From Epithemia pelagica (lineage: Eukaryota; Bacillariophyta; Bacillariophyceae; Surirellales; Surirellaceae), in the NCBI GenBank assembly GCA_946965045.2, contig OX337232.1, forward strand, positions 2,914,001-2,978,000: a stretch of 64,000 nucleotides of DNA, given 5' to 3'. The position numbers and the translations under genes were made by a program. Positions 50,398-62,946 of this stretch are shown here, one piece after another. The notes under the pieces were generated by a model. The model was not told the DNA's origin. It did no database searches and saw only the letters and a program-made list of their open reading frames with translations. How positions within the stretch are numbered: position 1 is the stretch's first letter; each line of letters begins with the position of its first letter.

Positions 50398-53176
50398 TCA
50401 AGGATCCACTTCAGTTGGAGACAGGACAGAGACCGTCGGTTCCAACATTTCGCGGAACCATACTCGAACACTTTCGTCTTTTGGGATAGGAAAGTCGGTA
50501 GACTTTGGCGGGCATGGAAACGCAACGGCCAGTACGCGCTGACGAATTTGAACAAATGCCGAATCCTTCTTCTTCTTCTTGGTCATTGTCAGCGTTTCCT
50601 CAATCATGGTACAAAATTCCTGCATCCCCGTGTAAGAGTACCCACTTGGCCCATGCTGTGGCGTGAAACAATGGTTCTTGTCCTCGCGCAGGTCAATCCC
50701 CAACGAATTCCACCACTTCTGGACGCGACTCGGCCCGGGCGATTCTTTTTCATTTCGGCATTGAATAAAATCCACGACTGCCCCCTCTTCATCCGCATAT
50801 AACACAATGACACCAAGCCCTTGGACACTTGGAGTTTTTTGCGAGAATACGACACAGAACTTTTCGGAAGAAGGAAGCACAAGCTTCTCTTGCTCTTTTT
50901 GTGCTCGCAACGTCTCTTTCCATTCTTGCATGTATTCCTCATCCGTGCTGTCATCCTGTGCATCGGACGCGAATGGCCACATACACTGCAGAAAATGACG
51001 CTCCGTGGAGTACCCCTGAATCTCTGCCAGCCGCAAGCAGTGCAAGGCTGTAAGCTCTTCCAACGAGTCTTCAAAGCCTGGTCGTGGTTCACAGGTCAAG
51101 CCAAAACAAGAAAGATACTTTAATGCTGAAGAGGTTTCGTGTCGTTTGGTGGCAAGGCCAAGCTCAAATATCTCTTGTACTGGCGTCCCGTTGGCGGAAA
51201 TCCAATTGTCCACATCGATAATCATTTTATCCCGGTTGGATTGAACAGCGGCAGCAAAAGAATCGTTCTCTTCTGGCTCGAGCGCAGATTTCAAGTGGAA
51301 CAAAAAGGCCCGTTCGAGAAGTCTGGATTGATCGCGAGAATCGAGACATCCGAGGACACCGGTACTGACATAAAAGCGAGGACAGTAGTCCATAAGGGCC
51401 CTAAATGAGGCAACCTCCACGAGTCTTGCGCGGCGCCGTTCATCCCTGTCATGGTCATTGAATTCCAATGCATCCATCATGAGAAATTCGTCCAATAGAA
51501 CTGTATAAACCCCCCGGAAAAGCATCCTTGCGTTGGTCCTGAATATTCTGGAATACATTCCTTTCATAATAGCATGCTGTACTACCTCGTCAATCCCTTC
51601 TGTTGCATTCAACAACTCTTTCATCTTGGGGCGCATCATGGTCACGACTTTGGCTTTCCTGGGGTCTGTACCAATTCTCCCGTCACTGCGGAGCAAGTCC
51701 AGACCAGTCCCTGTGAGAACCAGCAGCGCGTCCTTCCCAGCCAGCTCGGAGCGATAGTTTCTTGTGATTTCCCCAACACATGCCACCAAGCCAGACGCCA
51801 AGTCAAGGTCCGTTGCTTCGTCCAGGATCAAGGCCAATTTCTGCGGTCTTCGTTCCAATGGCAGATGACCCATCAACCATCGCTCTTTGAGTCCTTCACT
51901 AACACTCCTGTGATAAAGGCCGCTTCGAATCGTTTCCTTCAAGAGTTTGTCGAGGACCTTTGTTGCCCACTCATTGCGCTCCTTCCACAGTTTTGCTTCT
52001 TCGTCGGTGAAGAGAGCCCAAAAGGCTGCGTCCTCATACTGTGCTTGACAGAGGTCATGGCCAACCAGCCCGAGCAACTCACACAACTTGGGTGTCTTTG
52101 TCAGTTCCTTCGGTTTTGTTCTCAACAATTCCGACGTCATTGTCATATACAGTGGCGCAAAACCACTCGTTTTGGTCTGCAAACAAGAGTAGACATTTTT
52201 CCGCTGCCACTCTCGCCCGCGACAACCACTGCAAACGCTTCTTCGTTGTGCGTTTCGGTGGCATTTGAAAATAGTGGTTTGCATGAGCCGGCTCCACACG
52301 AATATATTCAAGCTTGGGCTGACACAGAGTACTCCATCTTGCAAAGCCAGACAATGGCAGAAGATGCTCTTCCAAGGCCTTTTCGAGTGGTGGGCGAAAA
52401 AAGTCATCAACGAAAGCCTTCCGAAAGCCATCCTTTTTTTCGAAGAATTCTGCTGCCATATCGGCCTTCGGGAAGGATATGCCTACAAAGTCCGCATCAT
52501 TTGTCTCCTGGGCTTCCTCATGGAGCCATGAGTTGATCTCGTTTTTCATTTGATCTCGGACAGAATAACGCGAAGAAAACGTTTTTTGATTCCTGTTACG
52601 TAAATGCACAAAGATAACGATCTCAGAATCATCCCGTTCCCATTCCTGGGGGATTTTGTCGACAAGGTACTCAAGAAATTCCCTTGTCGTCAGATCTTGC
52701 GTTTGGTGAGGCTGTGTCGCAGGTTCAAAACAAGGCTGATCCGAAACTGGAACGGGCGCAGCATTTTTCTTCGAAAGACTATCCAGGACTGTGGCTGCTT
52801 GCTCACAAGTTGTGATCTCACCATCAATGACTGGATGGACAAACTCGTTCCGAAAACAGTCGTCCATGGTATTTCCCAACACGCGTAGTTCTTCCCGTAA
52901 GTCTGGTTCGTAGGTCTTGATGAAATCAGTCCAGGAAGCTTCTTTCATGATTCTTAAACGACGCTTTTCGATTGCTGGTGAAGAAGAGGACGAAAACGAC
53001 CGGCTCCGTTTCCTTTCCGGCCTTTCTGAAAGCGCTGACATTCCTCGTGATCGGAAAGAATTCCTTTTATGGAAACGGACGAGAGTGTTGGTTGCTGTGA
53101 TCCCACTCGTGGCCAAACCACTCGTGGCCAAAGCCTGAAAACTCCACATCAGACTGCGTACGATTCCCGGCAACAT
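50398..53176 (-). pseudogene. Large protein of unknown function, one frameshift; possible NTPase
   Basis: ATG 53176 opens a frame of 366 residues that ends at 52079; the protein-like reading then continues in the +1 frame (start positions shift by one) from about 52110 to 50398, about 560 more residues. No plausible intron joins the two, so a one-base indel or a sequence error is likely. The first part has a Ser/Arg-rich N-terminus and V-F-V-H-L-R-N-R-N. The second has L-A-L-I-L-D-E-A-T-D-L-D, which looks like a Walker B strand, followed by L-L-V-L-T-G-T-G; no Walker A loop was found. Near the end is V-V-D-F-I-Q-C-R-N. The general layout recalls Crinkler-type NTPase-nuclease proteins, but this is a weak impression. 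The Copia element at 53231 sits 51 bases upstream of the ATG. Confidence 0.45.
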
Positions 53177-53230
53177 TCACCTCAACAACAATGATGGAAA
53201 TGGATGAAGATGGGTATGGATGGGGGTGAC

Positions 53231-53411
53231 TCACTTATTCGCGTCGTGGCAAAAAGCAAGTTCCTTATTCAACAAAAGACTAAGCTTAAGGTGCTACATT
53301 CCCTTTCCAGTACGGAGGTAATCGGTAATGACCGTTGGGCCTCATTTTTCCCCCATGACTCCCTATTACCCGTGAATCGTTGATTCCCGCTCTATCAGTC
53401 AGAATGAAACA
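53231..53411 (-). repeat. 3' LTR of third Copia element
   Basis: Matches 59556-59736 (offset 6325) with one visible difference (cccccatg versus ctcccatg). Confidence 0.9.
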
Positions 53412-53419
53412 GTCCCCGC
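53412..53419 (-). promoter_or_regulatory. Polypurine tract of third Copia element
   Basis: GCGGGGAC on the minus strand directly precedes the 3' LTR. The outer element has GAGGGGAC in the same place. Confidence 0.6.
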
Positions 53420-53472
53420 AAGTATCATACATGGTACGTGAATGAACTTGAAACAACAATCAAGCAAGATGC

Positions 53473-56400
53473 TTACAGGTTGTGGGCATTGGAGGAAGCG
53501 ATTACGGGTGGTCCTGAGTGTCCGAAGGCGGATGAGTACGTAAACTGGGATACCAAGGCATTGCGCCGGTCCTGTGGAAGAATTTTCGTAAAAAGGTCAG
53601 CAATGTTGGATTCGGTATCTTCTTTCCCAACGCGAAGTATACGGGCGGCAGCGGCTTCGCGGACTGCGTGGTAGTTAATGGCGTTGTGTCGCTTGGAGAG
53701 GATAGACGAGGGAATACTGGTGTTCTTGACGACTCCACGATTATCGCACATGACATCGGCGGGCTCTGGCACAGGAACACCGAACATTCGTAATTTATAG
53801 CGGAGGGCGACAATCATTTCCTTCGCAATCCGCATGGCAACGAACTTGCTCCCAAAGCTAGATGTCTTGACGGTGTTCTGCCTCTTGGAGAACCACAAGA
53901 TGGGTGCATTTTGGACGAAAATCAAGACTCCACTGTGGGAGCGCCGAGTCACCAGGTTGCCCGCATGGTCGGCATCAACGAAGCAAGTGATCTTGACTGG
54001 CCTCCCGAGTGGTTCAGGCATGGTAGCGGGTAGTTCTTCTGCGACGTCGCCATAGAATTCCCGCCATTCATCAACCGGTACTTGTGCAAAACAGGTCTCA
54101 TCAATTCGCACGTCCTTTGGGTCGAAGACAATCTTGAGTTTCAGGTGCCTCTTGAGGAATGCAAAAATGTGGTACACGGCTTTGAGATGCCCGACCCTTG
54201 GATTGGCCAAATACTGGGACATGATAGATACCTCGAGGTAAATATCAACACGTCCAAGTTCAACGGCCCACCGTAAAATACCAATCAGCTGTTGAAACCT
54301 GGTAGTGCCCTCTGGCCCCAGTTCGGGACTCGTGTCTAGCTCAGGCTTATATGAGGATATGACCGGCACCTTCGCTGTGGTTTTAAGGTGCTTGCCGTCC
54401 CCGTCTTTCTCCAACATATCCTCGACAATTCGCACAGCATTGGTAATATATTTCTCACTTGTCATCCCCCAAGCCCAGCTACCATCCGGTAGGCTATGTT
54501 TGTAGATCTGTGCCCCAAGGTACACACTGGGCTCGCCTGTGCTGCCTGCCTTAATCTTGTAATGACTGTCTATTTTGTCAAGAACAGGCTGTGGTTTCTC
54601 ACTGACCAATAGGATATCGTCAACGTAGACCAATATTAGCTCGTAGTATTGCTCGCCCGACTCGCGCTTGGCCTTCCTTCTCAACACGCAAGGGTCTGCT
54701 CTCGTGTCTGCAAAGCCCATGTCGTACAGAGTATTCATCAAGGTCGCTCTCCAGCTCGCGCCCGATGACTTCAGCCCGTACAATGCTCTGGTCATAACAC
54801 ACACTTTCACTTTGTCCTCCGTACCTACCTCAGAGCCACCTAGGAACCACACTTTCTCACGGCACGGCGCGTTTAGGTAGGCGTTACCAATATCGCACGC
54901 CAGGATGTTCAACCCATTCAACGCTGCAATCAAAAATGCCACTCGTATTGAGTCCCTGCTGACCACACTTGAGTAGATTAGACTAGCCGGTGCGTCCGTC
55001 ATGTGGCCACCCGCGACCAGCCGTGCTTTTCTTGTTAGGTCCATCTTGATGTCGAACACCATGTGACACTTAATTTCGGTGTAACCGACCAATTGTCGCC
55101 CGGCACGCACTTCCCCCAAATCGAGATCTTCTCGTGATTCCCAGGATACATTAACTACTTTTAGTTCTTTCTCGATTGCCCTAGCCCAATAGTCGGTTCC
55201 CGTCTCCTTGTCGATCGCGAGTGCTTCATCAACCGAGTGCGGCAATCGAATTCCGAACTTTTCCGTCGTCTTCCAGTATTTCTTCTTTACCTTGTTAATC
55301 ACCCTACGCATATGATTAAATGTCTGCGGAACCCACCAGTGGAACGCCGGCTCGTTCTCTATTCCTTGGGCCACCGCGTATTCCGCTAGATCGATTGGAT
55401 ATCCGTCCTTGACATCTTTCAAGGGCATCCATACTTGCGAACCATCCATGAGTTCGACTGCGATCTGCCAACCCTTTGTCGTCCTCTTTGGGTGCTTGTT
55501 TCCATTCTGCCCCAGAATGAATCCTTCGTCTCGTGGGACCGCGTCCCCGTCTTTCCTGTGCCCCACGATTTCCTTGACTAGCAAGAATTCCTTGCCCTCG
55601 TCATCGATCTTGGCAAACAGGTTCTCTGCGACGACGTTCGCAGTATACTCGTGGATTATCCCGCCAGGAAACTTGACTTCGTAAGTACGCGTATCGAACA
55701 GAGGATTCTTATTTCTTCTACCGATGGGCTTTCCATCTAACCCTTTCTGCCTTTTCACCACGGTTCCGATTATCTCTTCCCCACCAAAATCCATCTTTAT
55801 TTGGGCTCCGACATATTCATCATACGCGTTTCCCATCACATCGGCTTCTGGCTTCGCCTCTTGAACCATCTTGCTATACTCTTCATCGGACGGGACGAGT
55901 CCCCGTCTTCTCCATTCCTCTTCCTCGACCTCCACGTCCTCGAGGTACCCTGGTTTTCCGTCGCTGTCGTCGGTGAAGTTTGCATCATTCAGCCTTTCCA
56001 CAACAATCAACTGGAATTCTTTCATCTTTTGGCGGATCTCCTCTCGCTCCTGATCGGCCTTGGTTATGTGTTGAACGGTGGTCCTTGCTACGACCTTCCC
56101 GGATTTGGTCAAAATCCAGTAGCAGAGATCGCTTCCGACTCGGTGGGCGACACCCAGCCAGTACCCTAGGTGTGCTTGCTCCTCTGTGGCGTCCGACTTC
56201 TGGTTGGTATGGTACCATACCATGTCGAAAAACTCGAAATCAATCCACTCGGATATGTCTGGGGTCTCCCCAGTGAGTCGTTCAATGCCGGAACGGCCGT
56301 CGTGTCCCCGGGCGACTCGACTGAGGAGACCAGCCTCATACACCAGGCCATAATCCCAAAGTCTGGTCGGAATCTTTCGGTCCTGCATGCGTTGCCGCCA

Positions 56401-57050
56401 CCGTTGTTTCAACAATCCGATTTCCCTTTCGGCCTTGTGATTCTGCTTACCAGTCCCTTTTTCTGCCCAATGCATGCCGATGCGGTGGTAGCGGGATAGC
56501 TTGTGAAACAAGGTGTTTCCCCCTGCTGCTCTCCGGCTAAGTCAGCTGTGAGCTTGTCCGGAACGCCAACTTGATCTATAAAGTCGGCAAGAGCTTGCCC
56601 AGCGTGTGCTTTAGATGTCATAGGATAAACAGCGGTAAAACCACCGTCGGTGAAAACTTGGGCACATTTGTTTCCTGACAGCGATAGGGTCTTACTGAAA
56701 AGGGTGTCCGTGTATAGTTGGGTGCTCAAACGATTTCGGTGCAATGCTAGATTGTCTACCCGGTATCGACGCGTAATGGGTGCAACAGCAGTCCGGATCC
56801 CCTGCTGGGTGGTCACACGGAGGGTGTTCCGGGCGGCACCAAGTCCAATTTTCCATTTGCGACTCAGCGATTCCGCAGATATGCCCAAGTGCCTGGACGT
56901 CTCCAATTGCGAGACCGACGCTAGCTCGCGTCCGATCCCGGTTGGTTCAAGGATTGAGGACACGTGTCCAATATCCGCAACTGCCACACCGTACGCTTCT
57001 TCGTCGGACTCGCACCGGGTTGTGACAGATCTACGTGCTTTGGGTCCCAC
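53473..57050 (-). pseudogene. Copia integrase, reverse transcriptase and RNase H (third element)
   Basis: Two frames: 57050 to about 56480 carries the start of integrase (Y-T-D-T-L-F-S-K; T-A-D-L-A-G), then the frame shifts and 56511-53473 carries N-H-K-A-E-R-E-I-G (catalytic Glu), a C-terminal integrase part, RT and RNase H (1012 residues). RT shows C-D-I-G-N-A-Y-L-N-A and L-V-Y-V-D-D-I-L-L, both catalytic sites intact. RNase H has V-D-A-D-H-A-G and C-D-N, but the usual S-S-F-G-S-E-F reads S-S-F-G-S-K-F, so the catalytic Glu has become Lys. This is the best-preserved RT of the three Copia elements. Confidence 0.8.
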
Positions 57051-59513
57051 GTTTCTTGCCTAGTTAAGACAACATGAGGTAGCTGCTCTATTTCCCGATG
57101 ACTAGGTGCTCGGGACTCGAAATAGATTGTAGTGCCTTGATTCGAGAATGGAATAAAGATACCATCGGCCCAAATGCCGAAGCCTTCCTCCCCCTGGCGT
57201 GTCGGGTCGTCACGGACCACGTGTCCCGCGTGACGGATCTGATTTTGATTCAACAAAGTTTTCCCCAACTTGGATCCGAACCACAACATTTGGTGCCCCA
57301 CAACAATCGTCTCGACGCCAGTCTTCTCTTCTCGGATCAATGTTGCACAAGTTGCAACGGGCACGTACTGTGTGCCTACTTGGTTTCCGGCAAAGTCGTT
57401 GACGGAGCATTCCACCCCTGTTGTCTCCATCAGCGTCCAGTTGGCCCCAGCACAACACGTGTCCGCCATGGTGTCCATTTCGTTTCGCCCCTTCATCATG
57501 CCATCCGACTCTGCATTCAACAACCAACCCTGTTCTACCTTTCCAACGAATCTGCGTGGTCCACAGGTGACGATAGACACTCCTCGTCCCTCGTCGGCAC
57601 CGGCATATGCCCCAGCTCCGTAGCGGCGCCCGTTGGTGCTACCTCGGTCGCCCGTTCCTTCCGCGGCCCGTTCCCCCTCGCCACCATGGCCTCCGTCCTG
57701 TCGATTCTCGTCAGTTTCGACCGCGCCGACATCCCGGCCGCCACGTCCCCCGCCATTGCCTCGACCACCGTTGCCTTGTCCGCCGCGCCCACGGCCGCCT
57801 CTACCACCACGGCCTGGTGCGCCGTTCGTCGGAGGCAGTTGTCCTCTAAGGCGCGCACGTTCATCAAACACGTAGCGTTGTCCTGTCACGCCCAAGGTTG
57901 CCATCTCATGGGTAGTGAAGCGCCGATTAACATCGGTGACGTCCACACCGTACAAAGTATACACCCCGTTGGAATGGCTGAGGCCCTGAATGTGACGCGG
58001 GCATCTGTTGGCCTCAGAAACGAAGCGGTGTCGATTCTGGCGTGTCCCCCCAAGAACCGCCTGCGGGAACAACTCAGCCACTTCGGTCGAAATGTAGGAG
58101 ATGGCAGCTTGCAGGTCAGAGCGGTGATTACTGCGGACGTGACCTTTGATCACTGCAAACTCGGGGGTACTGATCTTGATGTTGTCAAGCAAGATCTTGA
58201 CTTGATTGGACGCTGTGCGACGATTGTCAGTGGACTCGAGGGTACGAAAGGCACGCAACAACTTGGCGGAATACACATCAAAACTAAAGATGCGTTCATT
58301 ATTATAGAAGATGTTTTCTAAAACAGCCTCAGCCTTGATGATACATTTTTCTTTCTGGCCGCCCCCGTCGTAGTGAGCAACAAGGGCAAGCCAAGCTCCA
58401 CGGCTGTCTTGGGATCCTTGGAAAGGTTGGATCCATGTAGCTTGTTGGTCCTTGACGAGATCGCTCAAAAGGTGATATACTTGACGGTTGTCTTCTCGAT
58501 AGAAAGCTCCTCGAAGAGGGTAGCTATACATCTCTTGCTCACGGGCAGTCGTAAAGACGTGCCCCGGTGCAACATCGGGACGAATGACATAATCAATCGC
58601 TACCTTCTGTTTTCCCATGACGTTCGATAGATACGTCGGGAACTCCAAACTCCACTCTTCCCAGTTTTCCTCTTTGAGAACGTCGGGCTTGATGTCCGGC
58701 GACGTATCATTGTTGTCAGCTATCTCCATAGCATCCAGGGCAGTGGATAGCGCCAAGACGTCAAATTCTCCCGCGAGGATGACATGACCCTGACGTCGAG
58801 CCCGTCCGGCCCAAAAACAGAGGCCTTGAATGTTCAAGACGACGCCAGTCGGAATGCTGACCGGGGGATTCCGTTTCTCCAAGCGCGAAGCAAGTTGGGA
58901 AACGTCATCGGGCCCCATCCTTCCGAACACAAGCATCGTATTAAGCCTCTCCGTCACTTCAAGTGCGTAAATTTCTTGAGGACTTGCTCCACACACTGTT
59001 AACTGTTAGGGCCATGCCTACGGCGGATAGAGGTGCAGCCCCACCGGGCAATCCACCTCCTCCGCCACCTCCTGGCGCTCCTGGTGCTCTTCCCGGCGCT
59101 CCTGGTGCTCCTCCGTGACCACCACCGCCGGCACCACCGGCACCACCAGCGCCTCCTCCGGCACCACCACCGGCACCTCCACCAGCGCCTCCTCCGGCGC
59201 CTCCTCCAGTACTACCATGAGTACCGCCTGCGGTGCCCCCAGCACCTCCGACAGCGCTACCACCAGCGCCCATGTATGCGGTGCCCCTAGCACCTCCGAC
59301 AGCCCCGCCGTGGGACCCATGTCCAGCGTGTCCGCTGGTTCCTGCACTTCCGCTGGCGCCATCGCCAGGGTTTCCAGGACCGCTCATACGAGCATCCGTC
59401 CCATTGGTTGAAGAACCGTTGGGCACGGCGTTCTTCGGGATTCCTCCGTCCTTCGGATTCCCCTTCGCGGTGTTCACACCGTTCTTCGTCGTAGAGCGCG
59501 TCGTCGTCGTCAT
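56921..59513 (-). pseudogene. Copia Gag and protease (third element)
   Basis: ATG 59513 starts a Thr/Gly-rich segment with about fifty residues of G-G-A-G-G-type sequence (to 58959); the reading then shifts +1 into a frame (58996-56921) with the Gag core (A-W-L-A-L-V-A-H-Y-D-G-G-G-Q-K-E-K), an Arg/Gly-rich RNA-binding tail and the protease motif M-A-D-T-C-C-A-G-A-N. Gag and protease are in one frame without a stop between them, unlike the outer element at 3041. The RGG-type tail replaces the zinc knuckle of other Copia Gags. Confidence 0.75.
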
Positions 59514-59538
59514 CTTTCTCACCTTATCCGTCTTCCGT

Positions 59539-59555
59539 CAGTGGGTCTGATAAAC
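59539..59555 (-). promoter_or_regulatory. Primer-binding site of third Copia element
   Basis: The plus strand reads cagtgggtctgataaac, directly next to the 5' LTR; the minus strand equals 1179-1195 exactly, although the two elements' LTRs are unrelated. Confidence 0.75.
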
Positions 59556-59736
59556 TCACTTATTCGCGTCGTGGCAAAAAGCAAGTTCCTTATTCAACAA
59601 AAGACTAAGCTTAAGGTGCTACATTCCCTTTCCAGTACGGAGGTAATCGGTAATGACCGTTGGGCCTCATTTTTCTCCCATGACTCCCTATTACCCGTGA
59701 ATCGTTGATTCCCGCTCTATCAGTCAGAATGAAACA
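59556..59736 (-). repeat. 5' LTR of third Copia element
   Basis: Partner of 53231-53411. Its outer edge lies 221 bases before the SSRP1 ATG. Confidence 0.9.
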
Positions 59737-59957
59737 TGACATCGTCATCGTCGTGGACTGACTGGCTTCAAAAGCGATCGACGAACCCCAAACCGCGACC
59801 GGAATGCCATTTCAGTCGCTCTTAATGAGAACGACTTTGGGGCCATGGCATTTTTGGCCGCACCGCTTGTTTCTTGTTGCCCCGTCCGTGTATCGTTGAT
59901 CCAACAAAAGTCGCGGTCGAATCCTCTCGAGCCACGCAATCGATAGTAGAAAGTATT

Positions 59958-62946
59958 ATGAGCGATCCGGTCGTTTGGAAGCATATTGGATTGCACGGCG
60001 ATGCGGTGGGCACCTTTGTGTGCGAAGAGCATCGGATTGTTTGGAAATCAGCCATTACCGGTGGATCCAATGACGATATCGCCATGGCCATGACACGAAG
60101 TCTACCCGCCAAGGCATTGAAACGTGCCTATTGGACCATCGTGGGGCAATCGGGCCATGTTCGAATTCAAACCACCGGAGAAAATCTCAAACATGAATAT
60201 CGGTTTGATGGCTTTCCTCTCAAAGATATGCAAGTACTGGAACGAGCCTTGCAAGAACGCTACAGCATTTCCTTGACACCCCTCAATTTATCGGCTTCGG
60301 GAGCGCAATATGGATTGACCAATGTATCTCGAAAAAATCTTGTCTTTCGTCATTGTGTCTTGGACGAAATGAATGAAGAGGGACAAGAATTTGAACCACG
60401 CGCCGAAGATGAAATGATGTCCCTCGATTTGGCTGAAGTGAGTCAATGTGTCTTGCCCGGTAACAATCGGAATGAAATTGAAGTCCAATTTCCCGAATCC
60501 GATGCCGTCGAAGCCGGAACCGATCAATTGGGTACGTTCTGGTCTGTCGTTTTGGTTGTTGTGTGGTAAAATGGTGCCTGTGGACGAAGGATGTCTCGAT
60601 TCTCATGAATGGATCCGGATTTCATTCTTGCATATTGCGGCTCTTCATTCTTTTTGTCTTTTTGTTACTGTTGCAGTTTCCATTCGCATGTACATTCCTC
60701 CTGATCCGGACACGGATACGGCCGACAAGACAGCGTCTACCGCGGCCGAAATTTTGCAACAAGAAATCATGGCCACGGCCAACATTCGCAAAACGACCGG
60801 TGATGTGCTGGTGAGTTTCTCACAAGACAAGGGTACCTTCTTGACTCCCCGTGGTCGTTATGCCATTGAATTGTATGATGTCTCGTTACGGATGCGGGGA
60901 CAAAAGTACGATTACAAAATCAAATACGACGATATCAATCGCTTGTTTTTATTGCCCAAACCCGATGAAGTACACATGGCCTTTGTGATTGCCCTCGACA
61001 AACCCATTCGGCAAGGTCAACAGCGATATCATTGTCTGGTATTACAAGTGAGCAAGGAACAAGATGAAGTGACGGTCAACTTGGATGAAGACACCTTGCA
61101 AAAGGAATACGACGGTGAATTACAGCCCGTCATGAGGGGCGCCTTGTCCAATCTCATTGCCAAAACCTTCAAGATTATCGCTCAGAAAAAAGTCTTTATT
61201 CCGGGAAAATTTGCCAATGCCAATCAACAAGCCTGCGTCAAGTGTGCTGTACGGGCCAATGAAGGCTTTTTGTATCCATTGGAGAAACAATTTGTCTTTA
61301 TTCACAAACCGGCCATTTTGGTTCGTTTCAATGAAGTCGAGTCGGTCGAATTCCAACGCTACGCCGGTGGTCAAGGTTCGACGCGCAACTTTGATTTGTG
61401 TGTCAACCTCAAAAACAGTGTCACCGGCGGCGGTGGTACCGCCGGGCAAGTCAAGGAGTACATTTTCTCTGGTATTGATCGGAGTGACTATGCCGGCTTG
61501 TACAACTTTTTGTCCAGTAAAAAGATTGCCATTAAGAATTTGGAGGGAGGCCTCAATGACAATCCCACAGCCAAGGCGCCCGTGTACAATGAAGATGAAA
61601 TCTACGGTGGGCCGGATGATGGCATGGAGGAAGAATCCGATGACGAGGACTTTGATGAGGCTGCCGCGGCGGAAGAAGAAGCAGAACAAAAGGGGTCGGA
61701 TGATAGCGAAGAGGATATGGATGATGACGAACTCGGATCGGAAATTGATGATGACCTGGATTCTGATTTGGAGGATATCCGCAAAAAGGAGGGCAAGTCG
61801 TCCAAGAAGTCCTCCAAGAAATCCAAGAAGGACGACGACGAGGATGACGATGAGGACGAAGAAGAAAGTTCGCCCAAGAAACGCAAAAAGGGCAAGAAAG
61901 ATCCCAATGCTCCTAAAAAGGCGCAAACTGCCTATATTTTGTACGCCACCAAGATGCGCGCCTCCGTGAAAGCGGAGAATCCGGACCTTGGGTTTGGTGA
62001 TCTTACCAAACTAGTATCCGAAAACTTCAAAAAGCTGAGTCCGGAAGAACGCAAAAAATGGGACGATCGCGCCGAAAAAGATAAACAACGGTACAAGACG
62101 GAAATGGCTTCGTACGAACCACCAGATGACGGTTCTGATGAAGAGGACGAGGCCCCCAAGAAAAAGGCAAAGAAAGATCCCAATGCACCCAAACGCGGCA
62201 AGTCGTCGTATTTCTTTTACATGGATGCAATGCGCGACAAGGTCAAACAGGACAACCCTGAAGCCAGCTTTTCGGAAATTGGCAAACTCCTTGGTGCAGG
62301 ATGGAAGAAACTCTCCAGCGATGAAAAGGCAAAGTATGAGAAAATGGCAGAAAAGGACAAGCAACGCTACCAAAAGGAAATGGCAGGATATACGAAACCA
62401 GCTTCAGCAAGCCCCAAGAAAAAGGGAGTCCAAAAGAAGCAAAAAGATCCCAATGCTCCCAAACGAGCACAAAACGCTTTTCTGTTCTTCTCACAGGAAA
62501 TGCGTCCCAAACTTAAACAAGAAGATCCCAAAATGGCCACAACAGAAGTCGGCAAGAAATTAGGTCAGTTATTCAAGGAACTGTCACCGTCGGCCAAGGA
62601 AAAATACGAACGCAAGGCCGCGAAAGACAAGGAACGCTACAAGAGGTAAGTGCTGGGTAGATGGATGCGGTTTTGTGCGTGTGGGAAGGAATGCAATCTT
62701 TACTAAAACCTTGATACTCCCTCTTTCTTCAGAGAGTTGGCGGCGTACAACAAATCCAAGTCCAAAGACGATGACGACGACGACGATGATGATGATGATG
62801 ACGACGAAGAGGAGGAAGCGACACCACGGAAAACAAAGGGTAAAGCTTCAAAGGCGAAGCAGGAAGAAGACAGCGATGAAAGTGAAAGTTCCTCTGAGGA
62901 TGATGACGGTGATAGTGATAGTGATGATGACGACGACGATGACTGA
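59958..62946 (+). CDS. SSRP1: FACT complex subunit SSRP1 (Pob3-like) with three HMG boxes
   Basis: Three exons, join(59958..60531, 60677..62645, 62733..62946), 918 residues. Intron 1 (145 nt) has GTACGT and TGCAG; intron 2 (87 nt) has GTAAGT and TTCAG. The start is ATG 59958 (M-S-D-P-V-V-W-K-H-I). SSRP1 pairs with Spt16 to form FACT, which loosens and restores nucleosomes during transcription and replication. Domain order: N-terminal PH-like domain (about 1-190), middle double PH region with L-T-P-R-G-R-Y and Y-K-I-K-Y-D-D-I-N-R-L-F-L-L-P, an acidic linker with K/S-rich stretches (about 500-590), then three HMG boxes starting near 596, 689 and 779, each with D-P-N-A-P-K, and an acidic tail with a 13-Asp run. 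Animal and plant SSRP1 usually have one HMG box and yeast Pob3 none. Intron 2 splits the third box. Confidence 0.92.
60532..60676 (+). other. SSRP1 intron 1
   Basis: GTACGT...TTGCAG, phase 1; removing it joins D-Q-L to V-S-I-R-M-Y. Confidence 0.85.
62646..62732 (+). other. SSRP1 intron 2
   Basis: GTAAGT...TTTCTTCAG; removing it completes the third HMG box (K-E-R-Y-K-R-E-L-A-A-Y). Confidence 0.85.

Larger units (their letters stand above)
53231..59736 (-). mobile_element. Ty1/Copia-type LTR retrotransposon (CoDi-like), third copy, frameshifted
   Basis: LTRs of 181 bp (59556-59736 is 5', 53231-53411 is 3') differ at one position and are flanked by TGAC (53227-53230 and 59737-59740). In element orientation the LTR starts TGTTTC and ends GTGA. 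Total length 6506 bp. Order: PBS, Gly-rich leader of gag, gag, protease, integrase, RT, RNase H, PPT. The frame changes three times (near 58.98, 57.0 and 56.5 kb), so it is not functional as read. RT catalytic residues are intact; one RNase H Glu is replaced. Confidence 0.9.

Noticed and set aside
61120-61926. 268-codon minus-strand frame inside SSRP1
   Set aside because: Hydrophobic antisense shadow of Lys/Glu/Asp-rich coding sequence; the sense strand is clearly SSRP1.
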